Shown: piece after piece, positions 10,238 to 18,363 of the stretch
Position numbering within the stretch: position 1 is the first letter of the stretch
Layout: each line of letters opens with the position of its first letter
Source: Longimicrobiaceae bacterium
GTDB taxonomy: Bacteria; Gemmatimonadota; Gemmatimonadetes; Longimicrobiales; Longimicrobiaceae
DNA: 64,000 nucleotides
Direction: 5' to 3'
NCBI GenBank assembly: GCA_036375715.1
Contig: DASVBS010000081.1
Span: 1 to 64,000, forward strand
Notes under the pieces: generated by a model
The model's input: the letters and a program-made list of their open reading frames with translations, nothing else
What the model was told of the DNA's origin: nothing
The model's database searches: none
Made by a program: the position numbers and the translations under genes

Positions 10238-11473
10238 TCAGGTCCCGTAACGCAGACTCTCCACGGGGTCCAGGTTCGCCGCGCGGCGAGCCGGGAAGAG
10301 ACCGGAGAAGAAGGCGACGATCGCCAGTAGCGTCAGCGTAACGCCCACCACCATCGGCGACATCTCCGGCGTGCCCACCTCTTCCTGGATGGGTAGCAGG
10401 CCCGCGACCTTGACCATGGCGATGGAGATGATGAGCCCGATGGTGGCGCCGATGGCCACGATCATCGTCGTCTCCAGAAAGATCTGTCCGAGGATGTCGC
10501 TCCGCCGGGCCCCCAGTGCTCGCTTGATACCGATTTCCCGGGTTCGCTCACGCACGACGATGTACATGATGTTGGCGACCCCCACGCCGCCCACGATCAG
10601 GGTGAAGCTCCCCACCACACCCAGAAAGAGATTGAAGCCGAGGAACAGGTAGTTGAACATTTTCATGTTCTCAGCCGTGTCCCAGACGTAAACCGCATCC
10701 CGATCGGCGGGATCGTAGCTGTGGCGGTTCGCGAGCACCTGGGTCGCCGCAGCGCGCACCTCCCCGGCTTGCGTGGGATCCGCGGGCTGGTAGAGGATTC
10801 GCGACACGTACCGGTCGCCGAACATGGAGGTGTAGGTCGTCGACGGAATGAAGAGCCGGTCCTTGTCCTGCGACTGGTAGGACGAGTTCTGCGTCTTAGG
10901 CTGCATCACCCCCACGACGATGAACGGCGTATCGCGGATGTAGATGGTCTCACCGATCGGGTCGGCGCCGGCGAACAGGAGGTTGGCCAGCTCGTCGCCG
11001 ATGAAAGCGACGCGCCGGCGCCGCTCCATGTCTCGCTGGTTGAAGAAGCGCCCACCCGGAGCCGCGAAGACGTTGCGCATCCCGGCGTACTCGGGATAGA
11101 CGCCGGAAACGAACGGGTTTGCGACCTGCCGACCACGACGCACCGGCGTCCAGTCGCCGTATTCAGGGCTCACACGCAGGATCCCCGGTACCTCCGATCG
11201 CAATGCCGCCACGTCCCCCTCGTCGAGGCGTATCTGCCGTCCCTCGGTAAATCCCTGGTAGGGCAGTGTGGTCACCCCTGGCGTCAGGATAACGACGTAC
11301 TCGCCGATCCCACGTGCATTCCGCTTCATCTGCTTCGCCAGCCCCGTCCCGAAGGCGAGGAGGACCACCACCGCCACCGTTCCCCAGGTGATCCCCATGA
11401 TGGTCAGGCTGGTTCTCAGCTTCTGCCGCTGCAGGTCCACGAGGAACTCGCGGACGACGGTGAGCCCGGGCAT
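10238..11473 (-). CDS. ABC transporter permease, MacB/FtsX type
   Basis: A 411-residue paralogue of the downstream permease with the same architecture: N-terminal helix (LRTSLTIMGITWGTVAVVVL), MacB_PCD periplasmic domain, and an FtsX domain with the same RERTREIGIKRALGARR segment, ending LDPVESLRYGT. The two permeases probably form a heterodimer, since MacB-type permeases act as dimers. It lies 6 bp after the adaptor gene and 10 bp before its partner, so all three are one transcript. The cognate ATPase is not in this window. Confidence 0.9.
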   Translation of the reverse strand: MPGLTVVREFLVDLQRQKLRTSLTIMGITWGTVAVVVLLAFGTGLAKQMKRNARGIGEYVVILTPGVTTLPYQGFTEGRQIRLDEGDVAALRSEVPGILRVSPEYGDWTPVRRGRQVANPFVSGVYPEYAGMRNVFAAPGGRFFNQRDMERRRRVAFIGDELANLLFAGADPIGETIYIRDTPFIVVGVMQPKTQNSSYQSQDKDRLFIPSTTYTSMFGDRYVSRILYQPADPTQAGEVRAAATQVLANRHSYDPADRDAVYVWDTAENMKMFNYLFLGFNLFLGVVGSFTLIVGGVGVANIMYIVVRERTREIGIKRALGARRSDILGQIFLETTMIVAIGATIGLIISIAMVKVAGLLPIQEEVGTPEMSPMVVGVTLTLLAIVAFFSGLFPARRAANLDPVESLRYGT

Positions 11474-11479
11474 GGGATA

Positions 11480-12568
11480 TCAGTCGATGGTCTGGGTAGG
11501 CTTCTCCAGCACCTGCTCGCCCTCGCTCAGGCCCTCCAGCACCTCGACCTGCATGGCGTCGCTCAGCCCGGTCCGAATCGCGCGACGCTCCGTCGTGCCA
11601 TCAGGGCGGCGCACCGTCACCCACGCTCCGCCGTCCTCGAAAGTGACGAGCCGCTCGGGAATCGCCAGAACGTTCTTGCGCTCGTTGATGATGACCTCGG
11701 CATTGGCCGACAGTCCGGCACGCAGCTTAACGTCGGGGGCCGCGTCGAGCTCGATCTCCACCGGGAAGCTGGTGGCGTTTTCCTCCTTGGTCGCCTTCAG
11801 AGAGATGCGCGCGACGCGACCGGTCACCTTCGCGTCGGGGAGCGCCCCGATCTTCACCTGAACCGGCATGCCCTCCTTCAGCCGTCCGACGTCGATCTCG
11901 TCCACAGTGCCGCGGAAGACCAGGTGCTCCATGTCTGCCATGGTCATCAGGACCGTCCCCTCCTGGTAGGAGGTAAGGGGGACGACCGGATCGCCCGGCT
12001 CAACGGTGCGATCCAGGATGTAACCGCTGATCGGGGCGCGCACGACTGACTCGACGTTGGAATCCTCGATGCGGCCGCTCTTCAGCAGCTCCAGGCGCTC
12101 ACGCGCGGTGCGCACCTCCAGCTCGGCCTGCTCGAACTGTCGCTGCGCCACCTCGAACTCCTGCTGGGAGATCAAGCCGCGCTCTGCCAGTGCCCGCTGA
12201 CGCTCGGCTTCCCGCCGATAATTCTCGAGCTGCAGCTCCTGCATCTCGAGGGCGCGCTGGGTCTCCACCATCTCGAGCGGAGTCGGATCCGGCCGGATCT
12301 CCAGCAGGGGATCACCGGCGGCCACGAAGTCACCCTCCTCCGCGTAGGCCCTTCCCACCACCCCCGACACCTTCGACTTGACGCTGACCTCCACGTCCGG
12401 CTCGATCGTGCCCACAGCCAGCGCCTTGTCGACGACGTCGGCACGTGACACCACTACCGCCGCGACTCCTTCGTCGTCGGCCCCGCGGGCACTGGACACT
12501 GCCAGACCGCCCGCGACGAGAACAAGGATACCCGCGGTTCCGAGTATGAACCGGTTGCGCTTCTTCAT
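11480..12568 (-). CDS. Periplasmic adaptor (membrane fusion) protein, MacA/HlyD type
   Basis: A 362-residue adaptor with an N-terminal membrane anchor (FILGTAGILVLVAGGLAVSS), a biotinyl-lipoyl half-motif (KVSGVVGRAYAEEGDFVAAG), a coiled-coil hairpin at about residues 95-160 rich in Glu/Gln/Arg, a second lipoyl half (APISGYILDRTVEPGDPV) and a beta-barrel plus membrane-proximal domain. Such proteins bridge an inner-membrane exporter to an outer-membrane duct. It is first in the operon with the two MacB-like permeases. No TolC-like gene adjoins it. Confidence 0.92.
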   Translation of the reverse strand: MKKRNRFILGTAGILVLVAGGLAVSSARGADDEGVAAVVVSRADVVDKALAVGTIEPDVEVSVKSKVSGVVGRAYAEEGDFVAAGDPLLEIRPDPTPLEMVETQRALEMQELQLENYRREAERQRALAERGLISQQEFEVAQRQFEQAELEVRTARERLELLKSGRIEDSNVESVVRAPISGYILDRTVEPGDPVVPLTSYQEGTVLMTMADMEHLVFRGTVDEIDVGRLKEGMPVQVKIGALPDAKVTGRVARISLKATKEENATSFPVEIELDAAPDVKLRAGLSANAEVIINERKNVLAIPERLVTFEDGGAWVTVRRPDGTTERRAIRTGLSDAMQVEVLEGLSEGEQVLEKPTQTID

Positions 12569-12686
12569 GGAAAACTCCGGAATGCCAGGTGCGGAGCTGT
12601 GAGGTAGGTCTGGAGAGCCTCGACGGCTATGTCAGGCGCTTGCCGCCCGGACTACGGGGGGAGAGGAGGGAAAGTTTCGGAAGGAA

Positions 12687-12707
12687 GGGCCCCCGAGAAG
12701 GGGCCCC
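12687..12707 (-). terminator. Intrinsic terminator of the DUF2911 gene
   Basis: A GGGGCCC/GGGCCCC stem with a six-base loop lies about 16 bp beyond the stop at 12723. Read on the minus strand it is followed by TTCCTTCC, a weak U-rich tract. The position suits termination of the lipoprotein gene before the efflux operon. Confidence 0.65.
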
Positions 12708-12722
12708 GATCGTACCGCCGCC

Positions 12723-13352
12723 TCAGGTTCGCTGCACGGGGATCCTCACGCGGGTAGTCTCCCACTCGAGCACGAGGTCCACCGCATCCTCTCCCTGCGG
12801 CTCCGCGCGGATGACGAAGGTCTCCACCGGCGCGTCAATCTGCTCGGAGGGAACGGTCGCCCGACCAACCTCTTGCGCGCGAACTTCTTCCGTGTACTGG
12901 TTCTCGATCCCCCACTGAGACGTGGAGGCGTTGACGATCACCGTCCACTCTTGCTCGCCCGGAACGGTATAGAGCGAATACGAGCCCGGCTCCACCTGGA
13001 TGCCTGCAATGGTCGCGGCGACCGGCAGATGGATGGTGGTCGGCTCGTTGGCACCCGTACGCCATAGCTGGCCATAGGGAACGAGGCCCCCGAAGATCGT
13101 GCGTCCACGCATGGACGGACGTCCGTAGCACACCAGTGACCTTTGCCCGCCCAGCGTGAAGGCAGTGGAATCGTAGGGGCTGGGCCGCCCTTCCACCGGC
13201 ATGTTCGGCGAAGGAGTGCAGGCCACAGCGACCTGCTGAACCGAGTCGGCGTTCGCGGAACTGGACGATCCCTGGCCGTCACTTGCAGGTGAGGGGGCGC
13301 AGGCGACCAGCGTCAGCATGACTCCGGCGACAGTCAACCGGGATTCGAGCAT
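12723..13352 (-). CDS. DUF2911 lipoprotein
   Basis: A 209-residue exported protein. The ATG at 13352 has an AGGAGG Shine-Dalgarno and starts a lipoprotein signal peptide (VAGVMLTLVACAPS), so the longer frame from 13487 is rejected. The DUF2911 core is clear: VCYGRPSMRGRTIFGGLVPY, WRTGANEPTTIHLP and VEPGSYSLYTVPGEQEWTV. DUF2911 proteins are secreted beta-rich proteins of unknown function common in Bacteroidota and related diderms. It follows the Omp85-type gene on the same strand and may be cotranscribed with it across a 98-bp gap. Confidence 0.9.
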   Translation of the reverse strand: MLESRLTVAGVMLTLVACAPSPASDGQGSSSSANADSVQQVAVACTPSPNMPVEGRPSPYDSTAFTLGGQRSLVCYGRPSMRGRTIFGGLVPYGQLWRTGANEPTTIHLPVAATIAGIQVEPGSYSLYTVPGEQEWTVIVNASTSQWGIENQYTEEVRAQEVGRATVPSEQIDAPVETFVIRAEPQGEDAVDLVLEWETTRVRIPVQRT

Positions 13353-13450
13353 CGGTTCCTCCTTTGGGAGATGGCGGCAGGCTGAATTCAGGCTCGACAA
13401 TCTACGTACGAAGCCCCGGAAGTCCAGCGGAATCGCCGCCGAACGCAGCC

Positions 13451-15703
13451 TCAGAGACCCGCGTCCACCTGAACCTCGAATCGCCACCCTTCACTCCCCT
13501 GCACTTCCCGTAGCGCCCGCGCGAGATCGAAGCGCAGGATTCCGTCGAGGAAGCTCACGCCCACGCCGGCGGAGAGGAGGATCGGGTCCAGCTCCACGTC
13601 CGCCGCGTCGCCAGCCCAGCCCGCGTCGCTGAAGAGGACCACGCGCGCACCCGGCGCGGAGGTGGCGATCTCTGCCCGCGCGGTCCAGAACGACTCCCCG
13701 ATGGCCGCGCTGCCCTGGTAGCCCCGGACCGTCCGGCCGCCGCCGAGGAAGTAGTGGCTCTGCACCGGCGCCGTACCGAAGGTCGTGCCCCCGTCCAGCT
13801 CGAGCCCTCCCAGCAGATCGAACGGAAGAGGGGCGGCGCCACGCAGGGTCAGCTGCGGCTGGGCGAAGCTGAAGCTCCCGGTGGAGCCGAGAAGAGAAGC
13901 CGTAGCCTGACCGCGCCATCCGGCCGGATCGGCGCCGATGCTCCCGGTCAGCGCCAGTTGCCCGCCGACCTGTTCCGCCTCCTCCGCCGTGAAGTTGGGA
14001 CGGAAATCCTGCTCTCCGAACGTGTTAGGCAGGTTGAAGTCGGTATGTTTCTCGGCCGGGCGCTGCAGCTCGCCGAAGAGCCGCCATTGCAGACCGTCGG
14101 CCGTGCGCGCCGGCTCGCGGGTCACCTCCACGCCCCAGGATCGGTAGTAATCGCCGTCATCGCGTCCCAGGAAGAAGGCCGCCAGGGAGCTGCCGAAACC
14201 CATCATCCCTTCACCGGGGCCGACCGCGTCCAGCCTCCGGTAGGCGGCGAGCCGCTGTCTCGACAGCGCCGTGTTCCGCGTAGCCGCGACCTCGAAGTTG
14301 GGCGCGAGGTCGGCCAGACCCAGACGAACCGTGGCGTCCAGCGAAGCCACGCCCATCTCCATGTTGGCGGCAGCGCCCAGCGAGAGCCCCTCCACGCGAT
14401 TGTAGCGAACCAGATCGAAGCCCTGCAGCCCTGCGCGCCAGGTGATCGGGGCGAGCGCCAGCGGAGGGCTTGCGATATCCTGCACGCGCGAAAGGAGCTC
14501 CTCCATCTCCCGGTCGGTGACAATCGGATCCTCGGCCGAGAAGATCGAGGGAGGCAGCAAGGCGCTGGCCACCAGCTCCGTGGAGTCGACCGCCGCACGG
14601 GTGACCACCACCTGGCAACGGTCCCCAGCGCACTCACATCCGATCCGGACGATCCCCGGGCCGGACGAGTCCCTATCCTCGCGCCTGACTTCCGCCCGGC
14701 GCCGGCGCTCCTCCCTTTCCCAGGACTCCTCGCCGGCGTCGCCACCACCCCCGCATAGGCTATCGGGTGGCAGCGCGGGCAGCTCTGGCAAAGGCACGTC
14801 CGCAGGCAGGGCTGCGATTTCGTAAGAGTCGTACTTCCGCTCCATCCGCAGACCAACCTTCAAGAGGTTGGCCGCTTCACCCTCCCCTTCGAGCGCAATC
14901 AACCTGGGCAGCCACCACTGTTGGTCCCAGAGCCCGTACTCGATGGTGATGAACCGAAGGTCGCCCCGAAGAGGCCGCAGGATGCGTGGTACCTCGTCAT
15001 CGTCATCATCCGGCTCGTTGTCATCGTCCGCGAGGTGCCGCGCGTCGCGGTCGTAGTCGAAGGGACGGGCCATACGTAGGATCGCCCGTACGACCGCGTA
15101 GTTGCGATCCTCGAGCCAGAGCGAACCGCGCACCAGAAACGGCTCGCTCCGACGCGGAAGCACCTCCAGCTCCAGCAGACGGATCACGGTCCCGTCCGGC
15201 AGGCGCATGGTGGTCGTCTCGCCGGAGCGAAAGCGGTAGTGCCGTTCGCTACCCTGTGCTAGAGGGTGATGGAGGAAGCTGGAGTCCTCGAGACTCATTC
15301 CATCGCCGAGTGCGAGGGCGAGGCGGTCGGCGGTCGGGTCGAAGAAGGTACCGCCGCAGTCGTCGTCGCCTGCGCGTACCTCCCTGCTGAACATCGGAAC
15401 CGCTTCGCGCGCGCCGAGCAGATCGATCCGGATGGTATCGCCGCGGACCCACTCGACGCGGCTGGCGGCCTCGCACCGGTAGAGTGTCCGGTTGCGACGC
15501 AGGGCGTGGAGGCCGATCGAGATCCGGCTACGAGCCACCGTGGTGTACCGCTCGATCCGCCCCTCGACCGCCGAACGACGATTGCGCGCCCTCTCCACCA
15601 GCTGCCGGGCGCCGTCGTCTAGATAGGCGTCGGCCGGAGCGGCCTGGGCGGACGACGTACCGAGCTGGAATGCAAGCAGTGCGATGGAAAGAACGGAAGG
15701 CAT
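13451..15703 (-). CDS. Omp85-type outer-membrane protein with large periplasmic domain
   Basis: 750 residues with a cleavable signal peptide (about 1-21). The N-terminal ~400 residues hold an outer-membrane lipoprotein-sorting-like/DUF5686-like region (ERYTTVARSRISIGLHALRR, LLELEVLPRRSEPFLVRGSL). The C-terminal part is a BamA/FhaC-like barrel: LGGGRTVRGYQGS is the conserved (V)RGY/F barrel motif, and the last strand ends with a beta-signal-like VQVDAGL. A very acidic loop (about residues 225-240, mostly Asp/Glu) and a Cys-rich patch (CECAGDRC) lie between them. Role in outer-membrane insertion or export is inferred; substrate unknown. Confidence 0.75.
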   Translation of the reverse strand: MPSVLSIALLAFQLGTSSAQAAPADAYLDDGARQLVERARNRRSAVEGRIERYTTVARSRISIGLHALRRNRTLYRCEAASRVEWVRGDTIRIDLLGAREAVPMFSREVRAGDDDCGGTFFDPTADRLALALGDGMSLEDSSFLHHPLAQGSERHYRFRSGETTTMRLPDGTVIRLLELEVLPRRSEPFLVRGSLWLEDRNYAVVRAILRMARPFDYDRDARHLADDDNEPDDDDDEVPRILRPLRGDLRFITIEYGLWDQQWWLPRLIALEGEGEAANLLKVGLRMERKYDSYEIAALPADVPLPELPALPPDSLCGGGGDAGEESWEREERRRRAEVRREDRDSSGPGIVRIGCECAGDRCQVVVTRAAVDSTELVASALLPPSIFSAEDPIVTDREMEELLSRVQDIASPPLALAPITWRAGLQGFDLVRYNRVEGLSLGAAANMEMGVASLDATVRLGLADLAPNFEVAATRNTALSRQRLAAYRRLDAVGPGEGMMGFGSSLAAFFLGRDDGDYYRSWGVEVTREPARTADGLQWRLFGELQRPAEKHTDFNLPNTFGEQDFRPNFTAEEAEQVGGQLALTGSIGADPAGWRGQATASLLGSTGSFSFAQPQLTLRGAAPLPFDLLGGLELDGGTTFGTAPVQSHYFLGGGRTVRGYQGSAAIGESFWTARAEIATSAPGARVVLFSDAGWAGDAADVELDPILLSAGVGVSFLDGILRFDLARALREVQGSEGWRFEVQVDAGL

Positions 15704-15780
15704 GCTGGAGGCCCGTTAAGGTTCGATCAAGCCTCTACGCAGCCGGCGACCGGGGGGGTTCCAGCGGTGACCATCAACGC

Positions 15781-15808
15781 AAACGGCACCCCGCCTGGGG
15801 TGCCGTTT
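15781..15808. terminator. Strong bidirectional intrinsic terminator
   Basis: A perfect 12-bp stem AAACGGCACCCC/GGGGTGCCGTTT with a 4-base loop sits between the small membrane protein gene (ends 15862) and the Omp85-type gene (starts 15703), both on the minus strand. The flanking A/T tracts make it usable in either direction. Confidence 0.85.
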
Positions 15809-15861
15809 GCCCTGTCCCGCCGGACACTCGCACGCTAAGCGCCCGCGCTGGTTGTGGCGTA

Positions 15862-16146
15862 TCAAGCCTTGGCCGGCAGTGCAACGCTCTTCCGCGCCCG
15901 AACGTAGGCGTGCGCCCGCTCGTAGAGAGCGAGTATCGAACAGGCAGAAGTCAGCAGAGCATATCGCACCAGCACCCCGGGCAGTGCACGGGGTGTGACC
16001 AGGTGCATCAGACCGTCGGCGCCTCGCTCCAGCATGACCAGCCCGCGCCGGCGAAATCGCATCAGTACCAGATATCCGTTGGTGACCGCCGACCAGCCGA
16101 CCATCGCCGCAACCGCCAGCAACGTCACCGACCAGTAAAGGATCAT
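15862..16146 (-). CDS. Small membrane protein of unknown function
   Basis: 94 residues with an AGGAGG Shine-Dalgarno and a strong terminator downstream, which support a real gene. The N-terminal segment (WSVTLLAVAAMVGWSAV) is a membrane helix; a second hydrophobic segment (VLVRYALLTSACSILALY) follows after a basic stretch, so two passes are likely. I recognise no family. A pair of AAACGTTTCAG repeats lies upstream and may control it. Confidence 0.65.
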   Translation of the reverse strand: MILYWSVTLLAVAAMVGWSAVTNGYLVLMRFRRRGLVMLERGADGLMHLVTPRALPGVLVRYALLTSACSILALYERAHAYVRARKSVALPAKA

Positions 16147-16261
16147 TTGCAGACCTCCTGCTCACGGGATCACCGCTTTCCACGGGACCGCGGGACCCAT
16201 GGTGCCAGAGCCGTGCCGGAAGGTTCACGCGCTCCTGGCAAACGCGTCTCTCCCAGATGAG

Positions 16262-16290
16262 AAACGTTTCAGGAGCGTAAAACGTTTCAG
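16262..16290. promoter_or_regulatory. Twin AAACGTTTCAG operator-like repeat
   Basis: Two copies of AAACGTTTCAG (16262-16272 and 16280-16290), each containing the palindrome AAACGTTT, are spaced 18 bp start to start. They lie about 115 bp upstream of the small membrane protein gene that starts at 16146. The symmetric AT-rich cores stand out from the high-GC surroundings and look like a tandem operator. The regulator is unknown. Confidence 0.4.
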
Positions 16291-16355
16291 TCTCGCGAAG
16301 AGGGCGCGAACCGTGGCGGTCGGCGGGAGGTCGGGTGCCGGTGCCGGCAGCGAGC

Positions 16356-16481
16356 TCAGCGGCGGGCCTGGCTCCTCCTCTCCTGTTTGCGCTCCTCGAC
16401 CCGCACGAACCACATGCAGACGAAATAGACGATCAGGGTGAACAGTGCGAAGACGCCGGCGTGTAGCAGCAGTTTGGCCAT
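16356..16481 (-). CDS. 41-residue single-pass membrane peptide
   Basis: A small open frame translating as a short start, one hydrophobic helix (FALFTLIVYFVCMWFV) and a strongly basic tail (VEERKQERRSQARR), the positive-inside pattern expected of a one-pass inner-membrane microprotein. No good Shine-Dalgarno is visible, so the call rests on hydrophobic pattern and codon structure alone. The size and layout resemble small accessory subunits of membrane complexes but no partner is next to it. Confidence 0.45.
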   Translation of the reverse strand: MAKLLLHAGVFALFTLIVYFVCMWFVRVEERKQERRSQARR

Positions 16482-16671
16482 TTTGGAAGATCTTACTCAG
16501 GTTCAGGTCCGGAGCGACGTATAATATGCCGGGACCGGGGCCGTTGCCAGCGCTCCAGCCCCCGGCATCGGTCTTCTGCCCTTTTCCTGCGAGCGACTAC
16601 TCTGCCTGAAACCGCCGCCTCGAGTTTCCCGTACGAACCGGAAAGCGCGACTCACACCACCGGAGGACTCC

Positions 16672-16899
16672 ATGTCGACGAATGAAGGCGATCGCTCCCT
16701 GCTCGGAACGATCATATCGTGGTTCTTCGTGGCTCTGCTCGTGATCGCAGGGCTGAAGCTCGCATTCTGGGTCTTTGGGGCGGCGCTTGGAATCGGCACC
16801 TGGTTGCTGTTCACCATCGGACCCATCCTGCTGGTCGGCTGGCTGGTGGTGAAGCTGATTCGCTTCCTCAGCCGTCCGCGCGAGTACTCGGACTTCTGA
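16672..16899 (+). CDS. Small two-helix membrane protein of unknown function
   Basis: 75 residues with a good Shine-Dalgarno (GGAGG before the ATG). Two hydrophobic helices (IISWFFVALLVIAGLKLAFW and a second through GTWLLFTIGPILLVGWLVV) fill most of the protein; the tail is short and charged. A strong terminator follows 74 bp downstream. No family recognised. It is monocistronic and converges on the helical-repeat gene. Confidence 0.7.
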   Translation: MSTNEGDRSLLGTIISWFFVALLVIAGLKLAFWVFGAALGIGTWLLFTIGPILLVGWLVVKLIRFLSRPREYSDF

Positions 16900-16972
16900 A
16901 GCGAGCCGGAGCCGGAGCGATTACCGTTCCTGCTGCAGTGCTGTAAGCCACCATCTCGTAGTGAGCCAAAAA

Positions 16973-17002
16973 CAGAGGGGCCGCCGAATGGCGGCCCCTC
17001 TG
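16973..17002. terminator. Bidirectional intrinsic terminator
   Basis: A perfect 13-bp stem CAGAGGGGCCGCC/GGCGGCCCCTCTG with loop GAAT separates two convergent genes (16672 on plus, 17023 on minus). It is preceded by AAAAA on the plus strand, giving a U tract for the minus-strand transcript. Confidence 0.85.
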
Positions 17003-17022
17003 CTGCATAGTGGACCAGGCGT

Positions 17023-17562
17023 TCAGGCCGCGTCCCCGCCGGGACGTCCTCCACCCTCCTCCGAGCCGGGCGCTGCGTCCGACCCACCGCCGGAGGAGGT
17101 GCCACCGGTGCTCCACCCCGCGCCCCCACCGGAGGCCTCGCCTCCTGCCGCTCCGCCCATCCCGCCACTCGCACCGCCGGCTGAAAAGCCTTCACCCGCG
17201 GAGGCCCCTTCCGCGGATCCCGCCTCTCCACCAGCCGCGGCAGATGCGCCTTCCTCAGTCGAACGGCGAGCCCGGCTCTCCAGCTCCGAGCGCAGCTCCT
17301 CCAGCTTCGTCTGCATCCGGCGCAGCACGTTGTCCAGCCGTGGCTGGATCTCGCTGATGAACTCCTCCACCTTGGGCTGTGCCTGCCGCATACGGGCGTC
17401 CACCTTGGGCTTCACGTCGGCCAGGGCCGAATCTACGGTGGCGTCGAGCTCCTCGAGTGCGCGCTTCACCTTCGGTCGGATCTCGTCGATCGCGCGCTCG
17501 ATCCGCGACTGCAGCTCGTCGAACGCGTCGCGCTTCCGTCCCGGTCCGCTTTCGTTCTCCAT
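17023..17562 (-). CDS. Amphipathic 11-mer repeat protein with Gly/Ala-rich tail
   Basis: 179 residues; the ATG at 17562 with a GGGAGGGAG Shine-Dalgarno replaces a longer frame. Residues about 10-95 are a charged amphipathic helix in which P-K-V or P-R-L recurs at exact spacings of 22, 11 and 11 residues (RPKVKRALEELD, KPKVDARMRQA, QPKVEEFISEI, QPRLDNVLRR). This is the proline-punctuated 11/22-mer pattern of apolipoprotein-like lipid-binding helices. The C-terminal ~75 residues are Gly/Ala/Ser/Glu-rich and probably disordered. No signal peptide is visible. Surface or lipid binding is inference. Confidence 0.75.
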   Translation of the reverse strand: MENESGPGRKRDAFDELQSRIERAIDEIRPKVKRALEELDATVDSALADVKPKVDARMRQAQPKVEEFISEIQPRLDNVLRRMQTKLEELRSELESRARRSTEEGASAAAGGEAGSAEGASAGEGFSAGGASGGMGGAAGGEASGGGAGWSTGGTSSGGGSDAAPGSEEGGGRPGGDAA

Positions 17563-17843
17563 CGCTCCCTCCCGAGTGGCGTGCGTGAGCCCGACCGGTC
17601 GGTCGGTGTTTACTCCTACTACGGCCCGAGGTGATTGCGGTTTCGGTGGATCCACCTCGCTCGCAGGGACGTCTGAACGGAGCAGGCGAATTCCCGAACC
17701 GGCACGATCCGATCTGATCCCCCTACCACTTCCCCGCGGAGTGTTGCGGCCCGGGCGAGGCTGCGCGACGAAAGGGCAACAGTACCGAGGAGCGCGGCCC
17801 CGCTCGGGCACATCGCGTTGCACCAGCCCGCCGCAGGCGACAC

Positions 17844-18302
17844 TCACCCACCAGCCTCGATCTTGATCACGATCTTCCTCACCGGATCGCGCGCCCCGGC
17901 CATGCACCCGTTCTTGTGGGCCTCGCCCGGGAAAAGGATGGCGAAATCACCCGGGATCAGGAGCACCGAGCTGCTGGCCGGCGGATCGTGGTAGAACTCC
18001 GCGTCGCGCTCCTCGTCGTACGGCACTTCCACCTCCAGCCCCTCACCCGGAGCCCGCAGGATCCGCTCCCGCCCCGCGACCACGTACTGGAGGTCGATAT
18101 AGCGACGGTGAATCTCGAACCTGCGGTCGGCGGAGGGGCCCGTCTCATAGCTCTGCACCAGCGCGAAGACCCGCTCTCCTTCAATAGGAAAGCGGCCGTC
18201 GGGAGAGTTCGGGTCGAACGCCTCCAGGAAGTCGAACCCCAGACGAAGGCGGGGATGCAGGTGGTCGTAGTGGGCGCGGTTCGCCAGCGTGTCGAAGATC
18301 AT
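17844..18302 (-). CDS. YhcH/YjgK/YiaL (DUF386) family protein
   Basis: 152 residues, the usual size of this cupin-fold family (EbgC, YhcH). Features: EIHRRYIDLQYVVAGRERI holds the conserved metal-site His/Gln segment, and LLIPGDFAILFPGEAHKNGC holds the second His motif. Members act as sugar anomerases or sialic-acid pathway accessory proteins and bind a divalent metal. Here the neighbours (M19 dipeptidase upstream) give no sugar context, so the substrate is open. Confidence 0.9.
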   Translation of the reverse strand: MIFDTLANRAHYDHLHPRLRLGFDFLEAFDPNSPDGRFPIEGERVFALVQSYETGPSADRRFEIHRRYIDLQYVVAGRERILRAPGEGLEVEVPYDEERDAEFYHDPPASSSVLLIPGDFAILFPGEAHKNGCMAGARDPVRKIVIKIEAGG

Positions 18303-18363
18303 CTACACCTCGGAGGGGGTCAGCCACACCTCAAAGAGCGGCTCACGGGCGGAACCGGTGTGC

